Below are positions 48,820 through 62,100 of a DNA stretch of 64,000 nt, one piece after another. Source of the stretch: Baylisascaris procyonis (lineage: Eukaryota; Nematoda; Chromadorea; Rhabditida; Ascarididae). Within the stretch, counting starts at the first letter, position 1. Every line of letters starts with the position of its first letter. The stretch spans positions 1,488,001 to 1,552,000 of the forward strand of contig JAZARR010000105.1 of the NCBI GenBank assembly GCA_037389465.1. The letters run 5' to 3'. The notes under the pieces were generated by a model that was not told the origin of the DNA, ran no database searches, and saw nothing but the letters and a program-made list of their open reading frames with translations. A program made the translations under genes and the position numbers.

Positions 48820-50122
48820 AAGCTAACCCTCAGCAATAACTTCGCACTTATTCTTTGGAGGTAGTCGTTTTTTTTTACTGAGGTATGTGTATACTTCTTA
48901 CAAGTGAAAGGACATATATTTATAGATGTTTTATTTGAAGGCAGTCGCTATTTCCCAGTTGAATTCTGACTGCTTGATTTTGAGCTTTCTAACTCAGCAT
49001 ATCTGACAATGATTTCTCTGAAACATGAATGAGTGTTGAAAACATGGAATGAATTTCCTGTAAAAAGAGAAACATGTTCTTCCATAGCAAGGGGAAAATT
49101 GTGACTAATCTCCGTCCCTCGTCACTATGTTACGAGTGACTTCAAGACCGGTTATTAATGGTAGGTAGCCAATGGGAGTTGTGCAAGCATTGGATAAGTT
49201 TAGCTTCTCAGTTTTTTTTTTTTTTTTTGAATGGCCGAAATAATTTCACATAGAGGGATATGGCGTTTCATTCAAGTATAACAACTCCTACGTCAGGAGT
49301 ATGTTATATTATAGTTGGATAACAGCTTCATTATCTGCATCTTTGATGATGCTCAGCTACAGTTGCAGGAAAGGCTTTTAATTGTACAGTTCTAGCTGAG
49401 GGTTTCAGCTGTATATGCAATCGTCCTGGTACATCTGCAGAGTACATATCATAAATTGATATCCTTCAATTCCTTGTTCCTACCACTAGTGTCACGTGTC
49501 GTTTTCTTTGTTTTGCTTGCCTGTTTGGCTGGTTTTTTGTGTGCAGCCACTCATATTTGAAACTTCTATATTAGCTCATTACGCCATAATCCATAAAAGG
49601 ATCGATAGTTGGTACCATATGAATATTTCTTTCCGATTTGATGTGTAATGAACTATGAGCGAGTTACATGAGGTATGTTAGGTTATGCTTATGTTCATTT
49701 GGAGACTTCCAGCTGAAACCGATTCTTTTGTTTTCGTCTCATAAAAATAGAAGCTCGTTGTTCTAAAAAGCGATAGATTTTTCAAGCTCTCGAGAGGGAC
49801 AATTTTTAAGAGCGCATGTTGCAGAAAGACCCATATGAAATCTATAGCTGTTATTGAGTATACTCCCATGATTCTAAATGATCTCATTGCTAAACATATC
49901 ATTCTATTGCTGATATTATGTTGAACAAAGGTGTTGTTGTGCTGTGATAAATAGATTTGCATGAAAAAGTTGTTAGTTGGAGATTAATGCATTTAGAAAG
50001 GAAATAAAAGCTGATATTCTTGTCGAGAAATATTGAATTTGCGCTGACTGGCATGAATTGCATGAGTTTTTTTTTTCCGTACTAATAACAGTCATTTTCT
50101 CTTGATCAATGAAATCATTCAG
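48820..50122 (+). other. intergenic gap; nothing recognised
   Basis: AT-rich sequence between the RhoGAP poly(A) signal and the first exon-like segment of the next cluster. A 94-codon minus-strand frame (49678-49962) has no features. A promoter for the next gene could lie here, but no TATA/initiator pair was seen. Confidence 0.45.
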
Positions 50123-52135
50123 CAGCCGAGTGCAAAGCTACGATCTTTCAGTTTCCCCGACAAATGCTGACCCACGGAGGTAGCCCGGTTGCTTTTAGTA
50201 ATAGCTACTATTTTTGCTATCTTTTTATTTAGTTACAATATGAATCTCAGCAATTGAAATTTCCTCGCCTTCAAATTTATGTCTGATTATGAGTATGCGC
50301 ACAGTATATTTCAGTTTGATGTCTCAAATCGGCCCTTCGAGAAGTCCTTCGCTGTATGATGTATTTGCGGAGGCAGGGGAGCTATTCATGCCTGCGATGT
50401 CCGCATGGGGTGGGCGCCTTTTGCATTTCGAAGATTCCTCGCGGGGTGGGAAATATTTGAATCGAGGAGACACCGCGGAGCTAAAGGGTTAATAAACGTC
50501 TGATTTCATCATGAGACCGTTTTTATATGACTCGTGCTATTATTTCGTATCGTGTTCAGTTGGACTAGATCTTCAGAGAAATTGCGATCTTAGCGCGCCC
50601 TTGAGGTGGAATGAAACTTGCTCGAAACAGCAGTTGCAACGGATGTCTAGAAGATCTATTTGCGCGAGGCACTTTGGCATAATCGCTAATTTAGCTGTCG
50701 GCGAACCTCTGAGAAGTGATAACGAATGAATAGGAATCGTTTTAGAGATGATCTAATAGCTGACAATTACATACTGTATTGGCTCGAAGTAAGCAAGCTG
50801 CAGAGAGTCAAAGCTAATGGTCAGAGCTAACTATTAAAAATGATATGAAGTGAAATCAACAATGATCGGATGCTATCTTTGTCGTTTCTCAAGTATTTCT
50901 TAGAGCGCGGAAAGAATCGGAATAAATCAGGCCACAGAATTTGCCGTCGAAGCGCGTCGAAAGTGCTTCAACTTCACACTACTCTCTCAACATCGGTAAA
51001 TGGGATTCTGATATCCATAATGTTCTTCGCAACTTATATCTCAAGGGTTATCTACATATATCTTAAGCTTTACCTACACCTTGTTTTGGTAGAGGACAAT
51101 GCAGCTTAGGAATTTTCAAGGGTATTAGGTTACAGTAAAGTACAGAGTTTTTCTAACAGTGAAGTCAGTTATGCATGATCGATGAAGATAGAAGGTCGCG
51201 CTTGGAACGTTTTCGACACAACATATTTTCATTTATCTTGCTTCTTTTGGTGATGTGAAAGTGATGCAATCATCGCGATTATCGTTTAGACTGACCAGTG
51301 GTCTGCTCGATTCAGCAAAACGTTTCATCGGTTAACTGTCGTCAAGCAAGTTTGCGAGATGTCTACAAGAAGGAACAGCGCAGCCCAGCTGATTGATCTA
51401 TTTTCTTTCTGTCATCTACAACAAGCGTATAATGCCGGGTTTTTGACTGACGTATGTATTGGCTTCAAACGCTAAAAAAATGAAGGAAAAGATCGGAATT
51501 CTTGCTTTTCCATTCAACTTCAATAGAAATATGAACATGCTTTGCTGAGCCTAAAATTCTACAACTAGGAATAAAGCAAAGATCTTGAAAAAACACCCAA
51601 TTTGAAGCTTTCCAAAAAACATAGAGTGCAGTTGTCGATTCTGGAAACGGTTAAGTTTATTTGTGTTCTTACAGCAGCCGTCATGGCCATGTAGAAATGG
51701 CAATGTAGAGAAATACTTTTCAAATAGCCTTTTGACGATTTTAGGACGGTTAGAGTTATTCGAATAGCGTCAAATAAAGAATATTTTGATACTGAAAGAA
51801 AACTGAGGAGAAAGAACAATGGGACGAAAAAAAAAATAAAGAGAAGAAAACATCCATTATCACAAAAAGTTGTCAAACCGCCAATGCCGGCATTGTTGGA
51901 AGTATTTGTATGGTCAAATGGATATAATATAAAGCAGTCTGATGGAGGAATTGATGAAAATTCGACAAAATGTTGCAATAATCGCTAACACTCCCACACG
52001 CACTATGACACGATAGAGACAATAGACAGCCGAAAGGGAATGCTGACCGATTCTAACACTTTTGAAACCCATATGTATGCTCACTTCAGGAGCTGTGAGA
52101 AATACGGAAATATGATCATATTTACTGAATCTTTC
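50123..52135 (+). CDS. unidentified multi-exon gene, candidate exons 50.1-52.1 kb
   Basis: Six exon-like segments with compatible phases: 50123-50179, 50315-50487, 50560-50715, 50904-50995, 51290-51451, 52100-52135. Acceptors include CATTCAG, TATTTCAG, GTGTTCAG and TTCTTAG; donors include GTAAAT (50996), GTATGT (51452) and GTAAGT (52136). Sample peptides are LMSQIGPSRSPSLYDVFAEA and STRRNSAAQLIDLFSFCHLQ. The segment at 50904 is also open in another frame (SAERIGINQATEFAVEARRK) that joins in phase to an alternative acceptor at 51316, so the frame there is ambiguous. Two of the implied introns are very short (72 and 135 bases). I recognise no domain; the start and end are unknown. Confidence 0.4.
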
Positions 52136-52814
52136 GTAAGTTGCTTCGCTAAATGAACCTTCCTCTGTCCTTTAAATAACAACTGTATTTGCATTCTACT
52201 TGCTTTGCCATATACAGCTATCACTAAATGAAACGAATGTAGTAGCAAAATGCGGAATAAGAGTGAAAAGGCGGATGGAGTGCTATAGCATATCTATGTT
52301 GATCACTTTTATCGAGTGTCACGTATTGTTGACTTATAAACGGGATAAAATAAAAGCAAACACATATCCACTTTATTCATTGACATTTTCAATAACTATG
52401 TGTTGTGATGTTTTGAGAAATGTTGTTTTTGTTGATGAAAAAGTTTTCTACGTACACTTGAAGAGCGAATATGAACGTATTTTCTTTCCGTTGTGTTCTT
52501 AGTAACTAGAGGTGCATCACAGCTAGATAAACGGTCCTTTTCAATTTCCCCACTTTGAAAGATTGAAGTGAAGCTCTGCTGCAGATGCTGAACAAGAAAG
52601 TTGGAGTATTCGGTTGTACTTCATTCGCTGATTGCCTATAGCGCCCAAAACTAACATTTTTTGCAAAAGGAGCGACAAGTAATTTCGATAAAGGACATTT
52701 ACCTGTTGGCTGAAAACGAAGTTTTATAAACAAGCACAGAGCATTGCTAGATGGGCTGTCAAGGTGGAGGAAAATTGGCGTTGCAGGAGTCACCCAAAGA
52801 CCGATATTTTATGA

Positions 52815-52973
52815 ATGACGAAAGAAGTCTTCGGAAATGCGAACCACGCAGTTCAGCTTGGCAGTGAAGCGCGTCAAATGAGGGTGATCAATCATGTTGG
52901 CTGTCGCCGTTTGACACCGTCATTTAGCCGACACGATATATGCAACGAGCAATGTCTATTTGACGGTGCGTAA
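52815..52973 (+). CDS. candidate exon or small ORF, unknown
   Basis: 52 codons from ATG 52815 to TAA, beginning MTKEVFGNANHAVQLGSEAR and clearly GC-richer than its flanks. A donor G|GTGCGT at 52966 could end it as an exon. With acceptor AGTTCAG (ending 52860) it would also fit in phase after 52135. Either a first exon, an internal exon of the 50-52 kb gene, or a short stand-alone ORF. Confidence 0.3.
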   Translation: MTKEVFGNANHAVQLGSEARQMRVINHVGCRRLTPSFSRHDICNEQCLFDGA

Positions 52974-53463
52974 TTGTCGTTCATAAGACAGGTAAGTGGG
53001 AGAGTTGAACGCCAACGCCGGACGTGATCGCTCAACGATACGAATGTCGGCGCTAATATATCAGCACTCCAACACAAGCATATATGCCATTCAAATGCGA
53101 CATTGCTTGTGTGCGCTTGTGCTGTTCATTGCTTCTGTTATACTCCACGATTACAGGATCGTATACCTTTGTGTATAATTCATCTCTATTCTACAGTAAC
53201 CAGCCGCTAGCCACTCTCACAATTGTATTATTTATTGTGAAATCACCTTTCGCAAAATATCTTATAGAGAATTTTTTTCTCTAATAAAATAACACAAAAT
53301 ATCACCATGGAATGAGTACCTAAAGGTGTATAGTGAAAGCGGCTCAAGTATGATTCAAGGATTTTTGTAATCTGAGCAGTATTATTGGTGATGTGCCATT
53401 GTGCATATGTGTGCGCTGACTTACGTAAAACAATTCGCCATCGACAAATTCCCTTTAATTTAT

Positions 53464-53736
53464 TTAAATAAACGCCCACAAAAACAAAACCAAAAGATTG
53501 CGGTATTCGTCGTGCTCATTCACTCCTTCATGGTATCCCCAACATGGTCTGTGTCCACTCAACAGGATCTCATATTCTGTTCGGCTTACAACGATAGCTG
53601 AAGCATAGATTTCTTTCTTGCTCCTGAGATGCCTCATATCACTAGCAACGATGAGTCCACTGAAAACTTGCAATTCATCTCGTACCCTTATCGTTAACTC
53701 ATTCAATGCCCGAATAGCTTCCGCTTTCTTTCCCAA
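53464..53736 (-). CDS. antisense open frame, unknown
   Basis: 90 codons without a clear ATG (the frame opens at a TTG); the composition is convincingly protein-like (EAIRALNELTIRVRDELQVF, then SKKEIYASAIVVSRTEYEIL). It could be an internal exon of a minus-strand gene or a fragment of a mobile element. No domain recognised. Confidence 0.25.
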   Translation of the reverse strand: MGKKAEAIRALNELTIRVRDELQVFSGLIVASDMRHLRSKKEIYASAIVVSRTEYEILLSGHRPCWGYHEGVNEHDEYRNLLVLFLWAFI

Positions 53737-54465
53737 TTCTTTTTATTATATAGAATGAACTTCTGCCTCTATTTGAGCTAAACTTATTTACTGCTTCACA
53801 TTCTGCTGGAAAATATCATCAGGACGGGAATTTTCTCCCAGAAAAAAAAACCAAGAAATCACTATCAATTATTTTCTGGTAATTCCAGACCAAGAATTTT
53901 CTCATAAAACCAAGAAATTGCCCGATAATTGTCAAGTTGATCAATCTATGCAATCTTCTTTCATCAAGCGTAACTGTACGATAGAAAGTTCACCGATTCG
54001 ATAATTTGCGAATTTTTATAGTTCACCATATCGATAATGCGATCAATTTGGCGCAAAAAAAACGAATGTTATTGGTTTCAATAGTGTCAATTAATAATCC
54101 AATTGCATTAAAATACTCAATTTTATTCCGAGTTTTGATATTGATTCATGTTTCCTCCTTTGATATAGTGACCCCCTTATTGAGTTTGCTACCTGCACGC
54201 TTCTTTTGCCACAGCTTAGTATAATCGTTCACAATTTTCAAAATCAACTGAAGGTAGATGACGATAACAAAGCAGATCGCAGCGATAGCACACCTATGAG
54301 CGTACTTATATAAATGCGCACAACTAGAATAGAAGATAAATTCACATATTGCCTCAAATTATGAGGAGAAACGATTAATTCGTCGTCTAAAAGCATGCAT
54401 TCTCAACGAGGTTTAATTCAAATACTAACGTCCTCGAAGGTTGAACTATGTAAACTTGAGGTGCA

Positions 54466-56103
54466 ATGATCTCAATGCTACTGTTGTTTTCGTTTATCGG
54501 ATTGGCGGCATCGGATGTCGCCGATTTGCCCAGTCAGCACGCTTTACGAAGGTTCGAGTTTCTACCGCTATTTCTTCAAACGAAATATCCTGGCGAAATT
54601 ATACCCGAAAAGTAAGTCAGAAACATATTTGCATAGTAAAGCTTGCAGTGATTTCTCCAATTTGTATACTGTGTCATGCATATCCATATCATTTCACCTG
54701 TATTTCAATTGTTTGAAATGCTTGAAAGTTTATCAAACAACGAGCAATAATTTTTATGCAGAGAAGATAATAAAGATTGCTGCTCTCACTGACATTTAAA
54801 ATCATTCATGCAAATATGAGTGCGAAATCTTCTCGATGAAGGCAGCGAGGATGAAGCAAATATATAATCATTGCTCTATTTATTTAGGAGAGTGAGCATC
54901 AAGGAGAGAAGGGCTCCAATAGAAGGATTTGAAGACTTTGATGGAATCATGCGGTCACTTGATGGCCTTCAGAAGCCAAGGTATGATGGTCTCAATGATT
55001 CAGAACGGTTTTTAAAAATTACCTTCGAAAGTTGCGAAGTTACAAACGAATAACAGATTTGAAACGTACTTACAAATGCCATTCTAATTAACTAGTAGAA
55101 TGTATTTGCATTTCTCAAAGCATTGCTTGGAATATTTTAAGATGTTATGTGATCGATGCTTTCTCTGATGAAGGCTTCGTTGGAGCGTAACTGTTTTTTC
55201 AATCTTTCAACCTTTCCAATCCAATCTGTTTTCCAAATTTTCAGTCCAATGATCCCTGCCTTCTCTCCAAAAACGGCTTTCCCTCACTGTTCCATAACAT
55301 GATATAGAACATTTGTCAGGTTGTGTTGTGATTGTTAGAGGTTCCAACCGAGCAAACGCCTCAGGTAATATTTTGATGGAGGGGGCTAGGGGGGGAGTGG
55401 GAATTTCTTTCTTGAACAATTTCAGTTGAAACCTCAGCAAAAAGCCATGCTGCTATCCGAGCCGCTTAGATATTGGATAGAATTTGAAAGTATTTACAAA
55501 CTGTAATAAATACTTTTCTGAAGAAATTCACCGCTTCTAATTTTATGAATGTCAAAAATTATTGCTTCCATTTCGCGTTGCAATTGGGAAAAATTGATGA
55601 ATTATGCAAACGATGACATTTATTAAGGAATTTGTTACAATAGCGCATCTTGCTTTGAGTCGTGACACTGTTTTGAGGAGGCAATTGACTGTAATAACAT
55701 CCGTCGAATTTTCACCCTCTTTGATCTGTATTGAATAGGAAAAGATTACAACATGATGCACTTTTGCAGGTTTGGAAGGAAATAAGAAGCTGGTGAAGAG
55801 TGATGACTGAGGCCAAATCGTGCATTTATGACTGCGCTTCTAAGAAAGTGATTGCATTATGTTGAAGATCGTTACAAATAACGAAATGTTTTGTGTTGTA
55901 GAGAACAAAGCAATAGACTAAAATGTGCTTATTTCACAGTGTATATATTATCACTTAAACACCAACGGCAACTGCTTGCACGCACGAATATATATGAATC
56001 ATACAAGAAGGACCATTCTTTGCTTAGGAGAGAGACTTCGCAAAATTTTGAGATTAGGACGTGGGTTGGTGTATATTTTGCAGTTTCTATACTTAGTAAC
56101 TGA
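54466..56103 (+). CDS. candidate three-exon gene; possible small secreted or membrane protein
   Basis: Exons 54466-54551, 54888-54980 and 55902-56103 join in one frame of 126 residues. The first begins MISMLLLFSFIGLAASDVAD, which reads like a signal peptide. The second has basic clusters and acidic segments (IKERRAPIEGFEDFDGIMRS). The third runs to TGA 56101-56103. The donor of exon 2 (AAG|GTATGA) and both TTTAG/TTGTAG acceptors are fair; the exon 1 donor GTTCGA is weak. A peptide precursor is one idea, but I see no repeated mature peptide. The first exon could instead be internal, following 52965 in phase through acceptor TTGAG. Confidence 0.3.
55378..55402 (+). other. G-rich tract
   Basis: Runs of five, seven and three G with 3-base spacers, G-quadruplex-capable, in non-coding sequence. 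Confidence 0.55.
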
Positions 56104-58344
56104 ACGGTATTCGAACAGCTCAGGGCAAAAAATATCAGGAGTTTTATTGCAAGCCACTTGAAATTGCGAAACTCCCAGCATCATTAGCGTTTATTTTCCG
56201 GTGACCAAACCGTCGTTTGCAGTTCGTAAACAATTTTGGTGGCAAGTTTTCGATGCCACCGTGTGAGAAGTGGTCTCTGGTTAGCTATCAATTAGTGAGT
56301 AGCAAATTTTGGCGGAAATGACGAGTCGAAAAATTTAAAAACTAGGCCTCAAATTTAGATTAACAATTTTATGCTGTAAAGTTTTCTCGAAAAGGAGGCA
56401 GAGAGTCCAGTAGTGATATGAATTTGCTTGTCGAATCTGCTTTCACCTATCATACGAATCGACGGTTGAGAAAGTGCTCATCACAAGCGAAAAGGTGAAC
56501 AAGTAAGCAGCAACTAAGCTGTATAAAACTTACTGCATTAATGAGGCGTGCCAGATGTTTAACTCGTTCGGTATCAGCTAAACTATTGCAGCCCAAATAT
56601 AGGGATTTATGAAAGATCTCGATTTTTAAGTTTTCGCACCAGAGCCACAATTGATAGTAACACAACACTTTAAGCTAATTTAGAGAACATAATTTTATAC
56701 TCGCAATATATGCTCTTAAAATCAACGAAAATGATGCATGCAACTTCAGGGTTAGTCTTTCGCCTATCGTCTCTGTAGATCGAACATTTGCGCATACGGG
56801 CCGAATGCGAACACAACTAGACACAGCCAGAAGATCGCTTAGATACTGAGATTAGATTGACCACCTTTCTTTAGCGGCACGTGGAACTTATTTTCTACGA
56901 GCCTACTGAAATTTCATGAAGTTTATTCTATTTTAAGCACTTATTGCACTTCCTTTTTACTTGATGGCGCATTTAATGCATTGACTGAAAGTCGGTTCTC
57001 AGTAATGAACTTACCTCCTATTTAACGATGCCTTGAAAATTGACAGGTAACTGAAGCTGCGCACAAAATTATTGCTTCTTAATAGTGAACTCTACCACAG
57101 CTTGTCGAAGTAGCTAAGTTAAAAAGTTGCTAATTGTTTGAACCATACTGCTTCAAGTTATGATTGCCATATATTCAGTTTCCTTTGTGCTCATATTCCT
57201 TTCTTTACTTCATTTGCGATGAAGGCATCAAGAAAGTGTCGAGGCGGACTTTTCATTATCATTGTTGTCCTCTATGAGTTTTGAATATTTTGTGGGTGAG
57301 ACTGTAGAAATAGTCATAGTTAGGTTCCTTAAAAAAAAACTTTTGTTGTGGAATGCACCTCTTATGGTGACTATCATTGCAGAAGGTTGCAGTGCACTGC
57401 TTTTTAGAGCTATGAACTATTGCAATTTAATTGCATATGACAGCTTATGTGAAAGCTAATTTGCGTATGAAGTCATGTAAACTGAGCAAAGAAACCCACA
57501 CCTTAAAAGACTGACGGAAGAGGTAGACGCTTGTTGTCCTATAGCTATTGAAAGTCACATCTATATAAAGGACACTCATGTTGCGCATATGTTATTACGT
57601 AGGATAACTGTTGTAATGGATGTGTATAATGTGGCTATGTTTGTTGTTTATTGCCACATTAATCACCGTACTCTCAAAGCGGTCGCATTTGGAAGAGTTT
57701 TTTCATCGCCAGAACGCTTTTAAATTTATTTGTTTATGCAAAATTTCACATTAATTACCCACCAAAGAAAATGGAATGTAGCGAGGTATGGTTCGACACT
57801 CAGGTCCTTAAGTATAACGTTTATCAAACTAGTTCATAGTTATCCATCGATCACAAAATGTTCACTCGCACGCATTTTGTGATCCATGTCTCGTGAATAC
57901 GCTCATACTGAAATAATTGCCGAAAAGAGAGGGCTACTGTAGTTGAAGCTATGTGTCATATCGGCAACAATATGGGCGCTTTGACTTTACGAGAACGTCG
58001 AGAGACCACCCACAGCTTTCATGTGTGCACGTCTGCTCGACAATTCACTCACACATGAGTCTTACTGTTGGGCGTGTTTCCGAACGATATCGGCTTATAT
58101 TCACGTGCACACAGGCATTTCGAACATTTGCCCATTTATTAAGTTGAGAAATGTGCAATCCTACTGACATTTCCTGAGAACGACAAATAAAACTTTTTTG
58201 AGCATTCTTTTTATGGTGATGCGAAAAGAGCAACGGTGAGTACAAGTAAAATACAAGCGGCATTTTTAGCTTTACAATCAAAGACTAAATCTACCGCCCA
58301 GGTGAGATTTGATCAAAGGTATCATCTTTAAATATCTCCGCTAG

Positions 58345-58681
58345 GTTGTACTGAAGCTAAAAATCCTCTTCGCCTCCCCCCTTCCCCCTCTGATGTTGCA
58401 GCAAGCAGACAGCCTCTCACAACGTCAACTTCGGCTTTTAGAAAGTAGTCATCGGTGCATCTGCCTGATGTGTGGATGTAGCATGCTCGCATCGTCGCAA
58501 GTTCAAGTTCATAAGCGACGAGATTAGTATAGCTGCAGTGAAAACGGTGGCAATCATAGGTATTGCGGGCATAAGCTCCACTTCCATCAGCTCTATGATT
58601 ACGAAGCATCTATGCTTTAAAACACCTATAATATATCCAATATGGCAATTACGTAACTCAAAAGCCCGTCAAGCGCATTAG
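58345..58681 (+). CDS. candidate last two exons of an unidentified gene
   Basis: Exon 58345-58444 (acceptor CCGCTAG, donor AA|GTAGTC) reads EAKNPLRLPPSPSDVAASRQ. It leaves two bases completed by the first base of 58528-58681 (acceptor GAGATTAG), which runs KTVAIIGIAGISSTSISSMI to a TAG at 58679-58681. A second donor inside the latter (58560, GTATTG) would make a 32-base microexon instead. Proline/serine-rich then hydrophobic; no domain recognised. Connection to the 50-56 kb exons is unknown. Confidence 0.3.
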
Positions 58682-59109
58682 AGATCTGATGTACAGTGAC
58701 ATAGAAGAATCCACGCTCTAAAAAATATTTCTCTCCTATTCACCGATTTCAGTTAATTCCGCTTCCTTTTCCTATTTCGAGTGATCTATTTTTAATTCTG
58801 CTGAGGAGTTGCGAAAATATATTTGAAATTTGGAAGTTTGCGCTACTAAACCGCAGAAAAGAATTCGAAATATCACTCTCGATATCCACCTCTATTCATA
58901 CTTCAATGAAAATTTCACTTACTTTTTATTACTTATTTTTATTACCGCTGAAAAATTTCAACAACAAACTCCTTCCAGAGGGATTTTGCGATTAACGTCA
59001 ATCATAGTACATCATAATTTCCTCAGAAAATTGCTGACTCGAAACGACGAGTTTATGTTAAATTCTTCGCATACTCCCCGCGATATGTACTTCTACGTTT
59101 AAATCCCAC

Positions 59110-62100
59110 ACAAATTGAGTGCAAAGCAATATCGCTTACCTCATTCTATGTTATTTTATCTGCGCGAACGATTGGCCATAAGATAGCTGCAACAGCCGTG
59201 TGCCAACATTTTCCATTCGTCAGTCACTAAAGTTTCCTCACCATTCAAGCGCATGCTCACTATTAACTATGAGCTGGTGATGCTCTTGAGCGACAACTTT
59301 AGCTTCTTTAGGTTTCCCGACCTGTTTGGGTTGGACACTGTCGAAGAGACAATGTTTGAGCAAAAAATGAAAATATGAAACGAGCATTTCCTTTCACTAG
59401 GAAAGTTCCACTTCTTTTGGGCTAGAATCAAGTTCCCTAAAATGTTTTCTCCTAATTGTTGCATGAATTGATTTAGTAGATCATCCAGACATTGAGTTCC
59501 TGAAATTTTGACAACAAAAAATTCCAAAGAAAATAGTAAAATTTTTTTCTGATGGTAAAGTTTCTTGATTTGAGTAGATTATGAGTTATAGCATTGTAAT
59601 CAATCACCATTCTTAACTCCTTCTATTTTGAAATGCACTGTTGAGAGTCGGTTCTTGCAATTGGCTAAGCTTAAGGATAGGAAGAGATATAAATGGGCTG
59701 AAATTTCAACAAATTGTTTCATGAGTGTTTAGGAATTTATCTAGAGGAGGATGAGGCTCTATAAGTACCGATCATTTTTCTAAGGATTCTCTTTGCAGGT
59801 CGTAGGTAAGAAACTGCGAAAAAAATCAAACACCACTCGCGCATAACCAGTTCGAATTTTCAATTTCGATTTCTTTTAAATAGAGATGTTAAATGAAAAG
59901 CTTGAAAATAACACTTTAAAGTGAAGCAACGATTTAAGAACGTTGAGGAATGGGCATAAATGACAATGTGGACAACACATTGAAGCATACGTTTTCGAGA
60001 AATTGTATTACAATTTGATAGGTGACATATCTTTAGTATGTGTACCTTTCAGTTGTCACATTTGGTGTGTTATGGCAAATGCATCCTTGAATTTCCTCTT
60101 GGTAAATGTGAAGTGCAGCAACAACAAATACACACTATTAGACATCAATGAGCATACACCCCACATTAAGCGTACCCTATCAGAGGCATTCTTAGGAACG
60201 TAACCGGAACCACACGTTCACTACAACTCTCAATCGTTCATTGATAATGCAATTTCTTTGCCACTCTTTTTCCCCCTCAAAAATTAATTATTATCGAAAC
60301 TCGATGAATCAAGCAGTAAATGAAAAAAATTGTGCTCTAAAACATGTTGCATACGTTAGATATAACAAAAGAATGCTACAATAGCATATGCATATGACAT
60401 CTACTAAGAAGGCATTAAATAATAAAATAATATTATGCTTCTTTTATTGGCGTTTTCTACTTGTTCATTTGGTTCGTAAATGATGGCCATTCAATACAAC
60501 TTTTTTTTTTTTAAACATTGCATAAGATATGCATTGCATTACTGAAGAAGTTTGTGTAAACGAGAATATTCAATTGAGAATGCTTATATGTACGTGTGGT
60601 ATGCAAGAAAAAATTGTCGAGCATTGAAAGAAGGCAAAATGAACTCCCCATTTATGATATTTCATCAGCTCACGATCCGATTTTCAATGCTTCTCTTAAA
60701 ATGAAAGCTTTTTGGTCAAACTCAACAGTTTTTGAGCTATGTAGGCTGAAAATGCCGCGATGGAATGACTAAAAGTTTCTAGAGCAGCCATAAGCGATGC
60801 TAACATATCCCATAAAAAGAGAAGCAAATTGACGGTAAAATTCGTGAGCAAAACAAAATATAGCGTGAGCAAAAGTAATATTGCGAGCGTTATTTAAAAT
60901 TTCTTTAACGGTGATTATCTGCGATCATTTAAATGCCATCTGTATTAGCAACATTATTTCTTCGCCAATATTTCAGCAAACCTATTGTCTTTTTGTTGTG
61001 TGCGTTGATTTATATGATTTAAATAGTAGGCAAACGAGCGATACGCTCCCCTCATAAAAAAAAAAAAAAAAAACCAAATCGTACAAAAATTATTCAACGG
61101 AACGAAACTAAACAAATCATACGGGTAAATTTGTTCTATTTCCAGAGAGTGATTATTGTGTGTAATTTGCCTAGCTGCGAAGAATAAAATTGGCTAAAAA
61201 ACTGCGCAAATTTGCAAGATATTTTTCTAAAATTCTGTCTAGAGATGTTTTTATTTTATATTAAAAACCAAACTACGTTTAAGATTTCTCTTAGAAATTT
61301 CCTTTTTTGTTTTGTGAAGAGAAAGAAAAAATTGTTCGCATTCCCAAATTCGGGATAAATTAGGAAAAGTTTCTCAAAAATTTCAAAAAGACCTCGAATT
61401 TTTCATACGTTCAAATTTCTTCTCACCGTTAACTGGGTGATTTGCTTGATCTGTGTAGCACATTTCGTAGAAAACTGATAGAATATTTACCATCTTCCAA
61501 AGCTCGACATATCACGTGATCATCTAAGCAAGTTTTAGCACATCATTCAGCAATAAATTAATCTTTTCATCATACGAATATTGTAATCCTATACTAAAAC
61601 AATTTTGCATCCATTAAAGCAACATATAAATTGAAGCATTTGCGCATATCAATTTGCAACTCTCATTAGTGCGTTTATTTATTGCTGGAAATATGCGACA
61701 TCAATGAAACAAGTTGAATAACCAAGTAGCGGTAGAATAAGCAGCGATGCAATTGTTATGATCGAACGAAGTCATTGAAAGATCTTCGCCATTGAGGAAT
61801 GATTATCTGTATCTTACTGAAAGCTAACAGTACAATACTCGAAAATTAAAAATCTTCTAAATTTGCTCCCATCTTCACCTCGAAAAATTCCAGCAAATTC
61901 TGCAATTCTATTCACTTCACTGTATCGCCTCAATGAATATTCCTTTTGCACATTTGTTCGTCCATTCCGCACATTTCTGGATAAGTATGTCCTCGTTCTA
62001 ATCATAATCTATTTCTATGCATTTCTTCTACAAGGATTTTCTCGCAAAGATTCAACAAGACTACGGGAAAAGAACGATTATTGTATCACGCTCCTCAAAG

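Noticed and set aside
51565..51978. 137-codon minus-strand frame with hydrophobic stretches
   Set aside because: The hydrophobic part comes from a T-rich run on the minus strand; no signal, no family, and it overlaps the intron of a better plus-strand candidate. Not excluded, but unsupported.
58328..58609. 93-codon minus-strand frame, glycine/arginine-rich
   Set aside because: Shadow of the C-rich plus-strand exon candidate at 58345-58444; the plus-strand reading has splice sites and a better peptide.
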